From assembly GCF_005048155.1 (NCBI RefSeq), contig NZ_SUMB01000009.1:186001-250000 (forward strand): a stretch of 64,000 nucleotides of DNA, read 5' to 3'. Origin of the DNA: Streptomyces piniterrae (GTDB taxonomy: Bacteria > Actinomycetota > Actinomycetes > Streptomycetales > Streptomycetaceae). The notes beneath the pieces are model-generated. The model was given only the letters and a program-made list of their open reading frames with translations, did no database searches and was not told where the DNA came from. Made by a program: the position numbers and the translations under genes. The number at the start of each line of letters is the position of its first letter. Position 1 is the first letter of the stretch. This document shows positions 24,888-32,525 of this stretch, in pieces.

Positions 24888-26706
24888 GGGCGTCGAACCT
24901 CCAAGCAGGGGTGGGTCGGGTGGCGGCGCGCAGCCAGGTTTCGCAGCCGATCAGGGGTTCCAGGGCGATGCCCGTGGCGTTGTCCGCCTGGGGGGCCAGC
25001 AGACGGGTGCGTAGTTCGTCGGGGTCGATCAGGCCATGGGCGGCGAGTGCGGAGTCGGCGAACAGCTCCAGAATCGCGGGCAGGTTGCGACGCAGGCCGG
25101 AGCTGGCCTCTTCGCTGAATTCGCCCTTGGTGGAGCGCCCGAGCACCGTCTCGGGCACGATGCCGCGCATCGCCTCGGCCAGGAGCGGTTTGTAGCGCCA
25201 CGGGCCGGAGTGCTCGTGGGCGCGGACTCCCAGGACGGCTTCGACGACGCGGTCGTCGAAGAACGGCGAGTCGAGCTGGACTCCGGCGTCGGCGAACGGA
25301 CGGGCCAGCAAGCGGTACCAGGGGGCGCTGGTGCGTACCGCGAGCAGCGACTGGTGCTGCCCCAGGTCGCGGGAGAGCGGCCGCGTGGTGTCCGCGGTGT
25401 GCCGCAGGACCTCCCGGGCCGACTCGACCGCCGTGGCGGTGACCCAGGACGGGGCACGCAACGGCCACAGGCCCCACCCCAGGCTGGGCCGGCGCTTGTG
25501 CAGCGGCGGGTCGGTGAGGTGCTCGGACTGCGCCCGCCACCATGCCGCCTCGTCTCCGGGGCGCACCAGCGCGGCCAGGGTGTGCAGCAGCGGCCACCGT
25601 TTGAGCGCGGCGTATCCGCGGACGTGCCGGATCGCGGTCACCGGACGGCGCCGGAGCAGCTGGTGCAGATAGCCGGGGAACGGGGTGAAGAGTTCGTCTC
25701 CGCCATGGCCGGCCAGGTGGCGGTGCGATCCCCGGTCGGCGAGCATCCGCGCGGTGTGGTGGGTGCGCGCGGCGGTGCGGACGAAGGGGTAGGGCTCCTC
25801 GGTGTCCACCAGTGCGTCGGCGTCGGCGAACAGCGCGGGGAGTTCGGCCGGGGGCACCACCACATGCTCGGCCCGGTCGAGGGAGCCGATGGAGAGTGCG
25901 GCGAAGGCGGCGTCGTCGTTGCCCGCCTCGGCCTCGCCCCATCGGAACGTCAGGAGGTCGGGGACGTCGCGGGCGGCGAGGAAGCACAGGGAGGAGGAGT
26001 CCATGCCGCCGGAGAGGTCCGAGCTCAGCCGGCCCTCGGCCGGTCCGCGGTCCCGCATGGCGGCGGTGAGCGCCTGCCGTACGGCCTGCGCGCCGGCCGA
26101 CAGCGGCTGTTCGGGGGCCGGCGGCTGCCACCACCGCAGGTCCCGGGCGCTTCCGCGGTCCCACACCAGACAGTGGTCCGGGGCCAGTGGGGAGACCCCC
26201 TGCCACAGGGGGGCGTCGCTCAGCGGAGACGGGACGAGCCCTCCGCAGGCCACCCGTACGGCCAGGGCGCGTTCATCGATTCCGGCGCCGGTCATCGCGG
26301 CCAGGAGGTCGGCCCGGTCCGCGGCCACCGTCACGCCGTTCACCCGCGCGTGGAACACCCGCCGCAGCCCGGTCAGGCTGCCCTGGACGCGCAGTTGCCC
26401 GTCGACGGAGGCGACCACGTGGCAGGAGCCCGGCAGCGTCGCGGCCAGAGTGTCCACATCGGACACCGTCCTTATTCGCGCGGTGAGTTCGGACAACCGC
26501 GTGGCGGTGACCGGGCAGACCCCGATCACCGCCACTCGTACCGGGCCCGCGGTGGCCACCTGGATTTCTCCGGGTAGCCAGCGTCCTACCAGCCATGGGC
26601 GCCCTGACGCATGCGAGTGCACCCGCGGCGCCGCCCAGGGCACCGCCGCGCGAGCCTCGACTGCGGACGCCGTGTCCGGCAGAACCACGAACCCAGCACC
26701 GGTCAT
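24871..26706 (-). CDS. Lasso cyclase C (locus 1, asparagine synthetase-like)
   Basis: A 611-residue lasso macrolactam synthetase. The C-terminal AS-B-type domain has the PPi loop SSDLSGGMDSSSL and downstream HLAGHGGDELF; the N-terminal half resembles a glutaminase domain but lacks the nucleophilic Cys2, as in lasso cyclases. It adenylates the Asp side chain of the core and joins it to the N-terminal amine, threading the tail. The 33-base gap to the precursor gene contains a GAGAG/CTCTC stem. Confidence 0.93.
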   Translation of the reverse strand: MTGAGFVVLPDTASAVEARAAVPWAAPRVHSHASGRPWLVGRWLPGEIQVATAGPVRVAVIGVCPVTATRLSELTARIRTVSDVDTLAATLPGSCHVVASVDGQLRVQGSLTGLRRVFHARVNGVTVAADRADLLAAMTGAGIDERALAVRVACGGLVPSPLSDAPLWQGVSPLAPDHCLVWDRGSARDLRWWQPPAPEQPLSAGAQAVRQALTAAMRDRGPAEGRLSSDLSGGMDSSSLCFLAARDVPDLLTFRWGEAEAGNDDAAFAALSIGSLDRAEHVVVPPAELPALFADADALVDTEEPYPFVRTAARTHHTARMLADRGSHRHLAGHGGDELFTPFPGYLHQLLRRRPVTAIRHVRGYAALKRWPLLHTLAALVRPGDEAAWWRAQSEHLTDPPLHKRRPSLGWGLWPLRAPSWVTATAVESAREVLRHTADTTRPLSRDLGQHQSLLAVRTSAPWYRLLARPFADAGVQLDSPFFDDRVVEAVLGVRAHEHSGPWRYKPLLAEAMRGIVPETVLGRSTKGEFSEEASSGLRRNLPAILELFADSALAAHGLIDPDELRTRLLAPQADNATGIALEPLIGCETWLRAATRPTPAWRFDAHASAS

Positions 26707-26739
26707 CTCTACGCGCTCCTGAGAGTCAGCTCTCGACGA

Positions 26740-26874
26740 TCAGCCGCCGTAGTGGCCGAAGATGTCCTTGCCCCAGCCGATGAAGCCCAGGGTGTCCTCG
26801 CTGAACTCGCCGACCTCGACCAGCATCGGGGGCGCGTACGGCTCCACGTTCGACAGCTCGGTCTGCTCTTCCAT
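26740..26874 (-). CDS. Anantin-like lasso peptide precursor (locus 1)
   Basis: A 44-residue precursor. The leader (MEEQTELSNVEPYAPPMLVE...) contains YAPPML, the YxxP motif read by the B1 protein, and ends EDTL with Thr at -2. The predicted core is GFIGWGKDIFGHYGG: Gly1 to Asp8 gives an 8-residue ring, Phe/His/Tyr act as plugs. From memory anantin is GFIGWGNDIFGHYSGDF, so this is an anantin variant with Lys7 and a shorter tail. ATG 26874 has GAAGGAGG upstream. Confidence 0.95.
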   Translation of the reverse strand: MEEQTELSNVEPYAPPMLVEVGEFSEDTLGFIGWGKDIFGHYGG

Positions 26875-27089
26875 CACAGCCTCCTTCATAAAAAAAGCGG
26901 CATAAACCGGTAGCCATCCGGCCACCGAGAACCAAGCTAACACCCAGAAGGAGTACTTGATCGAACTTTTTTACGATCTCGCGGGCGATGTCCGATCCGG
27001 ACTATTTGATTCCGGGGCGATGCCGACGACGGTGGCAAGGGGCGCTGAGGCGCGCCGAATTCAGCCACCGGGGAAAGAGTGCTCCGCGC

Positions 27090-28343
27090 CTACGAAACCG
27101 GCCGCGAATCCGCCCACACGCTCTCGAACTCCTCGCGGTACGTCTCGAACAGCCCCTCGCCGTCCCGGCCGGCACGCCCGTCGCCGTCCTGACGGACCAC
27201 GTCGCGGCCGCCCCCGCGGAGGACGAGCACCGGCGACTCCATCCCGCGTCTCTTCCGGAGGTAGGTCTGGACGACGGCCATACCGTCGGGACCGTCGCCG
27301 TCGACGAGATACGCCGTGAAGCGCGGGGTCTCGTCGAAGACCTGGATCTCGAAGGCGCCGGGGTCGCGCAGCCGGGCACGCACCCGTCGCATGTGGAGGA
27401 TGTTCATCTCGATGGAGCGGCTCATCTCCCCCTTCTTCAGCCCGATTTCGCGCTCCCGGCGGCGGACCGCGCTACTGGCCGGGTTGAGGAAGAGCAGGCG
27501 GACACGGCAGCCGGACTCGGCGAGCCGGACCAGCCGGCGGCCGGAGTAGTTCTGCACCAGGAGGTTCAGGCCTATGCCCACGGCGTCGAGGCGGCGGGCA
27601 CCCCCGAAGAGGTCTTCGGCGGGCAGCTGGCGCTGGAGCCGCACCCGGTCGGAGTGCACGCCGACGACATCGGCGTAACGGTCGCCGACGAGATCCTCGA
27701 CGGCGTCGATCGGGAGCCGGCCGGAGATACGGGTGCCGACGCCGGAGCCCAGGATGTCCAGCAGCCGGGCCGACGCCCGCTCCGCCTGGGCGAGGACGGT
27801 CTCGGACAGGGCACGGTTACGGGAGACGATGTTGCGGGCGACCTCCAGTTCGTCCAGGCCCAGCTCGACATCGCGGCGGTCGTCGAAGTACGGCTCGAAG
27901 CAGGGCCAGTGCTGGACCATCAGCTCGCGGAGCTGGGGCAGCGTCAGAAAACTGACGATGTTGTCGTCGGCGGGGTCCAGGAGGTAGCCCTTGCGGCGGC
28001 TGACCTCGCGGACGGCGACGGCGCGCTGCACCCATTCCTGCCCGGCGGGGCCTGCCGCGGCGATGACCCATTCGTCACCGTGCACCGGCTCGTAGATGGG
28101 ACGAAGGACCGCGGAGACGACCGCCCGGAGCCGCTGCTCGACGAGATTCAGCCAGATATAGGCGCGTCCGGCCCGGCGGGCGCGGGTGCGCACCTCGGCC
28201 CAGGCGTCGGCGCCCCAGTCGAGTTCCGCGCCGATCTCCAGCGGCCGTGCCAGGGACACCGCGCCGGGCGGTGCGTCGACGGAGCCGCCCTCATGGCCCT
28301 CGTGACTCTCATCACCAGGGGGCAACTCCAGCCCGCCGCTCAC
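27090..28343 (-). CDS. SAV2148-family HEPN-domain protein
   Basis: A 417-residue protein of a family conserved in Streptomyces. The first third contains an all-helical HEPN-like region (AYIWLNLVEQRLRAVVSAVLRPIYEP). The C-terminal part is of the DUF5919 type (NLLVQNYSGRRLVRLAESGCRVRLLFLNP ... FEIQVFDETPRFTAYLVDGD). HEPN domains are often RNases or nucleotide binders, but the RxxxxH nuclease motif is not evident to me. GTG 28343 has GGAAGG nine bases upstream; a TTG at 28373 is less likely. It is upstream of, and not coupled to, the anantin-like locus. Confidence 0.7.
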   Translation of the reverse strand: MSGGLELPPGDESHEGHEGGSVDAPPGAVSLARPLEIGAELDWGADAWAEVRTRARRAGRAYIWLNLVEQRLRAVVSAVLRPIYEPVHGDEWVIAAAGPAGQEWVQRAVAVREVSRRKGYLLDPADDNIVSFLTLPQLRELMVQHWPCFEPYFDDRRDVELGLDELEVARNIVSRNRALSETVLAQAERASARLLDILGSGVGTRISGRLPIDAVEDLVGDRYADVVGVHSDRVRLQRQLPAEDLFGGARRLDAVGIGLNLLVQNYSGRRLVRLAESGCRVRLLFLNPASSAVRRREREIGLKKGEMSRSIEMNILHMRRVRARLRDPGAFEIQVFDETPRFTAYLVDGDGPDGMAVVQTYLRKRRGMESPVLVLRGGGRDVVRQDGDGRAGRDGEGLFETYREEFESVWADSRPVS

Positions 28344-28444
28344 CTGCCACCGCCTTCCGAACCCCCGTGCCAACGATCAAGGCAGACTACTGCGACGCGG
28401 GAGGCGGTGCAGCAGGATGCCTGGAGTCGTCGGCCAACTCCCCT

Positions 28445-28460
28445 TGTTCATATTGCCCGT
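28445..28460. promoter_or_regulatory. TGTTCATATTGCCCGT motif, copy 1
   Basis: Matches copy 2 at 28715 in 14 of 16 positions, same orientation. It lies 102 bases upstream of the HEPN gene start and may be a binding site or promoter element shared by the divergent genes. Confidence 0.35.
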
Positions 28461-28714
28461 TGCGGCCGGAAAGCGCGGGTGGAGTGAGCGGATTCATAGC
28501 TCACACGTCGCGAGCTGCCAGCTTGTGGGGTTGTCGAAGGGCCGGCTCTGGCGGCTGGCGGACGCCCGTCGACGCCTGTTCGGGAGCTCCCGGCACTGTG
28601 CTCGAACCTGATGTGGACCCACGCGATGGGGTGTTTCGGCGGCGGGCCGTTGACCCGGCGGCGGGCGGTCCCGTCACCCATCCGCCAGGGTTGGCCAGGT
28701 TCTCGCTGGTGAAA

Positions 28715-28730
28715 TGTTCATATTTCCTGT
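28715..28730. promoter_or_regulatory. TGTTCATATTTCCTGT motif, copy 2
   Basis: Second copy, 180 bases upstream of glgX, overlapping the GAAAT/ATTTC inverted repeat at 28711-28726. The inverted symmetry makes protein binding more plausible here than at copy 1. Confidence 0.4.
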
Positions 28731-28909
28731 AGGGGGCGATAAGGAGGGGGTGTTTGGTGTCGCCGCAGATGTGCCGGCCGGCGGCGCGCGACTCGCCCTC
28801 GCGAAAATCCCGCTCTCCGCGACACGTTGGGGAAGGATTTCGATTCGGTCCGCGGACGCTTGTCGTGGAGTCGCCGCAGCCCCTGACGAGAAAGTGGAAG
28901 AGTCTACGC

Positions 28910-31075
28910 ATGCAGGTCTGGCCGGGACAGATGTATCCGCTGGGTGCCACCTACGACGGGGCGGGCACCAACTTCGCGGTGTTTTCCGAAGCCGCGCGAC
29001 GCATCGAGTTGTGTCTGCTGCACGACGACGGTTCGGAAACCGCCGTCGAGCTGCGGGAGACCGACGCGTTCGTCCGGCACGCCTATCTCCCGGGGGTGAT
29101 GCCGGGCCAGCGCTATGGATTCCGGGTGCACGGTCCGTACGACGCGGGGCGCGGGCACCGCTGCAACTCGGCGAAGCTGCTGCTGGACCCGTATGCGCGG
29201 GCGATGAGCGGCCGCATCGACTGGGACGAGGCGGTGTACGGATATCACTTCGGGCGGCCGGAAACGCGCAATGATCTGGATTCGGCGCCGCACACCATGG
29301 CGTCGGTGGTGGTCAATCCGTATTTCGACTGGGGCGACGACCGGCCGCCACGTACCGCGTATCACGAGACGGTGCTCTACGAGGCCCATGTGAAGGGCCT
29401 CACGATGCTTCATCCGGAGCTGCCGGACGAGTTGCGCGGCACGTATGCGGCGCTGGCGCATCCGGCGATCATCGATCATCTGACGAAACTGGGGGTCACC
29501 GCCCTGGAACTGATGCCGGTGCACCAGTTCGTGCAGGACCACCGGCTGGTGGACGCCGGGCTCACGAATTACTGGGGCTACAACACCATCGGATTCTTCG
29601 CCCCGCACAACGCTTACGCGTCCTGGGGCGACCGCGGGCAGCAGGTGCTGGAATTCAAGACGGCGGTACGGGCGCTGCACCGCGCCGGTATCGAGGTGAT
29701 TCTCGACGTGGTCTACAACCACACGGCCGAGGGGAATCACCTGGGCCCGACGCTGTCGTTCCGGGGACTGGACAATGCCTCGTACTACCGGCTGTCGGAA
29801 GACAAGCGGTACTACATGGACACCACCGGCACCGGGAATTCCCTGCTGATGCGCAGTCCGCACGTACTGCAACTGGTGATGGACTCACTGCGCTACTGGG
29901 TGCAGGAAATGCATGTGGACGGGTTCCGGTTCGATCTGGCGGCGACGCTGGCCCGGCAGTTCCACGAGGTGGACCGGCTGTCGTCGTTCTTCGATCTGGT
30001 GCATCAGGACCCGGTCGTGAGCCAGGTGAAGCTGATCGCCGAGCCGTGGGACCTCGGGGAGGGCGGCTATCAGGTGGGGAACTTCCCGCCACTGTGGACC
30101 GAGTGGAACGGGAAGTACCGGGACACCGTGCGGGATCTGTGGCGGGGCGAGCCGCGCACCCTGGCGGAGTTCGGGTCCCGGCTGACCGGTTCGTCGGATC
30201 TCTACCAGGGCGACGGGCGGCGGCCGCTCGCCTCGGTGAACTTCGTGACCTGCCATGACGGATTCACCCTGCACGACCTGGTCGCGTACAACGAGAAGCA
30301 CAACGAGGACAACGGCGAGGACAACCGGGACGGCGAACGCTTCAACCGGTCCTGGAACTGCGGGGTCGAGGGGCCGACCGACGACCCCTCGGTGCGCCGG
30401 CTGCGGGCCCGGCAGATGCGGAACTTCATCGCGACGCTGATGCTGTCGCAGGGTGTGCCGATGCTCAGCCACGGCGACGAGTTCGGGCGCACACAGCGCG
30501 GCAACAACAACGCGTACTGCCAGGACAACGCGTTGTCGTGGGTGCGGTGGCCGCAGCGGGAACCGGACAAGGCCGAGGAGCCGGAGGGCGCGGGCGAGGC
30601 CGCCGCGGCCGACGACGAGCCGGCGCTGCTGGCCTTCGTACGGCAGATGGTGTGGCTGCGGCGCGACCACCCGGTGTTCCGGCGCCGCCGGTTCTTCCAG
30701 GGCCACCCGGTGGAGGGCACCTACGACGAGCTGTCCGACATCGCGTGGTTCACGGCCGACGGCACGGAAATGGGACCGCGCGACTGGCAGTCCGTGCACG
30801 CCAAGGCGCTGACGGTCTTTCTCAACGGCAGCTCGATCTCCGAACCGGGGCCGCGCGGCGAGCCGATCCCCGACGACTCTTTCCTGCTGATGTTCAACGC
30901 CCATGCGCAGGAGAAGGAGTTCACGGTCCCGGTGCTGCACGGTCGGCAGTGGCAGGTGGTGGTGGACACCGACCGGCCGTCGGCGGTGGCGGACGGCGGC
31001 GGCGCGAAGGTCAAGGCCGGGGACCGGCTGACGCTCACCGACCGGAGCCTGCTGGTACTCCAGCGGCCGAGGTAG
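28910..31075 (+). CDS. glgX: Glycogen debranching enzyme GlgX/TreX
   Basis: A 721-residue GH13 isoamylase-type enzyme hydrolysing alpha-1,6 branches of glycogen to free linear maltodextrins. An N-terminal CBM48 region (YPLGATYDGAGTNFAVFSEAA) precedes the barrel. Catalytic residues are the nucleophile in GFRFDLAAT, the acid in LIAEPWD and the third Asp in TCHDGFTLHDL. Products feed TreY, encoded 1.5 kb downstream, in the TreX-TreY-TreZ trehalose pathway. ATG 28910 has GGAAG upstream. The last 41 bases overlap the convergent MFS gene. Confidence 0.92.
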   Translation: MQVWPGQMYPLGATYDGAGTNFAVFSEAARRIELCLLHDDGSETAVELRETDAFVRHAYLPGVMPGQRYGFRVHGPYDAGRGHRCNSAKLLLDPYARAMSGRIDWDEAVYGYHFGRPETRNDLDSAPHTMASVVVNPYFDWGDDRPPRTAYHETVLYEAHVKGLTMLHPELPDELRGTYAALAHPAIIDHLTKLGVTALELMPVHQFVQDHRLVDAGLTNYWGYNTIGFFAPHNAYASWGDRGQQVLEFKTAVRALHRAGIEVILDVVYNHTAEGNHLGPTLSFRGLDNASYYRLSEDKRYYMDTTGTGNSLLMRSPHVLQLVMDSLRYWVQEMHVDGFRFDLAATLARQFHEVDRLSSFFDLVHQDPVVSQVKLIAEPWDLGEGGYQVGNFPPLWTEWNGKYRDTVRDLWRGEPRTLAEFGSRLTGSSDLYQGDGRRPLASVNFVTCHDGFTLHDLVAYNEKHNEDNGEDNRDGERFNRSWNCGVEGPTDDPSVRRLRARQMRNFIATLMLSQGVPMLSHGDEFGRTQRGNNNAYCQDNALSWVRWPQREPDKAEEPEGAGEAAAADDEPALLAFVRQMVWLRRDHPVFRRRRFFQGHPVEGTYDELSDIAWFTADGTEMGPRDWQSVHAKALTVFLNGSSISEPGPRGEPIPDDSFLLMFNAHAQEKEFTVPVLHGRQWQVVVDTDRPSAVADGGGAKVKAGDRLTLTDRSLLVLQRPR

Positions 31076-32330
31076 CGCTGGTGGGGCCGTCCGTCGGCGC
31101 GGCGTTCCGGGGCGTCACCCGGGCGCCGACCGCGACGCAGAGGATCAGCACCGCGGCGCCGACCGCGACGGCGAACGCGGCGGACGGGCCGTGTGCGTCG
31201 GCGAGCCGGCCCGACGCGGCCAGCGCCAGGGCCTGCCCGCCGACCACCGCACTGGTGAGGAAGGCCATCGATTCGGCCAGCCGGGTGGCCGGCACCACCC
31301 GTTCGGTGAGGCCGAAGAGCGTGATCAGATGCGGCGCGAAGGCCACCCCGAGGACCACGACGACCAGATAGAGCGCCCAGAGGGACCGTACGAACAGCAG
31401 GGGTACGGAGAGCACGATCAGGGCGACAGCGGCCGCCCGCCAGCGGGTCGGCAGCCCGATCCGGGCCGGCACCAGGGCCAGCGAGAGCCCGGCGACCGCG
31501 CTCATCACCCCCATCGCGGCGTAGACCAGGCCGGCCTGGGCGGGCTGGTGGAGGCGCTCGGTCAGCGCGGTGATACCGGCCTGGCAGGCGCCGAACATGG
31601 CGCCCTGGAGCGCCATCGAGGCCCGCATGCCGTGCACGGCTCCCGGCATCCGGGGACGGGCGGGCCGCCGGGGGCGCGCGGCACGGGTGGCACCGCCATG
31701 GGGTCCTGTGCCGCGGGCGCCCGGGACGGACGCCGTCGGATGCAGCGCGAAGGCCGTACCGCAGACGGCCAGCAGCACCGCGGCCAGCGACAGCGCGACG
31801 GCCGGATGGGCGACCGCGGCGGCCAGTCCCACCACGGCCGGGCCGAGCACGAACGACACCTCGTCCAGCGTGCCCTCGAACGAGAGGGCGGCGTTGATCA
31901 GCTTCGGCTCCCCCCGGCCCCGCCGCGCCAGCGCGACCAGCCGGGTGCGGGCCAGCGGTCCGATCTGCGGCACGCTGGCGCCGGCCAGCAGGCCCGTCAG
32001 CGCAAGTGGCAGCGTCGCGAGGTGCACGAGGGAGGCCACCACCAGGGCGGTCACCGCGAGCGCGTTGGCCCAGCAGGCGGCGAGCACCATAGGCCGCTGG
32101 CCGTGCCGGTCGGCGAGCCGCCCGATCAGCGGACCGGCGACGGTCTGCCCCGCCGCCAGCGCACCGCCCACCAGTCCGGCGGTGGTGAGGCTGCCGCTGG
32201 TCTCCGCCACCAGCAGCAGGCTGCCGAGCTGGCACATCGCGGTCGGGAGCCGGCCGAGGAACGAGACGACGGGCAGCAGGGGCCCGCCCAGCGCGACCAC
32301 CTGGCGATAGGTGGCGGTAACGGCGGTCAT
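31035..32330 (-). CDS. MFS transporter
   Basis: A 431-residue major facilitator with about 12 transmembrane helices split by a basic, Pro/Arg-rich central loop (RGTGPHGGATRAARPRRPARPRMPG). Loop 2-3 reads GRLADRHGQRP, the MFS motif A. This is most likely a drug or metabolite exporter; substrate not deducible. Its 3' end overlaps glgX antisense by 41 bases. Confidence 0.85.
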   Translation of the reverse strand: MTAVTATYRQVVALGGPLLPVVSFLGRLPTAMCQLGSLLLVAETSGSLTTAGLVGGALAAGQTVAGPLIGRLADRHGQRPMVLAACWANALAVTALVVASLVHLATLPLALTGLLAGASVPQIGPLARTRLVALARRGRGEPKLINAALSFEGTLDEVSFVLGPAVVGLAAAVAHPAVALSLAAVLLAVCGTAFALHPTASVPGARGTGPHGGATRAARPRRPARPRMPGAVHGMRASMALQGAMFGACQAGITALTERLHQPAQAGLVYAAMGVMSAVAGLSLALVPARIGLPTRWRAAAVALIVLSVPLLFVRSLWALYLVVVVLGVAFAPHLITLFGLTERVVPATRLAESMAFLTSAVVGGQALALAASGRLADAHGPSAAFAVAVGAAVLILCVAVGARVTPRNAAPTDGPTSATSAAGVPAGSGR

Positions 32331-32525
32331 CGCCCGACGCTAGCGGCCGAGCCGCCGCGGGCCGTACACACCGGACGTACGAAGGTATGCGCCGCGCCGG
32401 CCCCCGGGATCGGAGGATTCGACGAGCGGACGGGAGCAGCCGCATCGGCGGGCGCGGACGGTCGACGGCAGCGGACGACACCCGCGGATGACACAACGGG
32501 CCGTCAGCGGGGTACGGGTGTTCCC

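Larger units (their letters stand above)
28344..28909. other. Long divergent intergenic region between HEPN gene and glgX
   Basis: About 566 bases. It contains two near-identical 16-bp motifs (28445-28460, 28715-28730), the second lying in an inverted repeat GAAAT-GTTCAT-ATTTC (28711-28726). AT content is locally raised around both. I find no convincing gene or RNA. Confidence 0.5.

Noticed and set aside
31191..32525. 445-codon N-terminal extension of TreY
   Set aside because: It overlaps the MFS gene antisense, and TreY family similarity begins at ATYRLQLQ just after ATG 32526.
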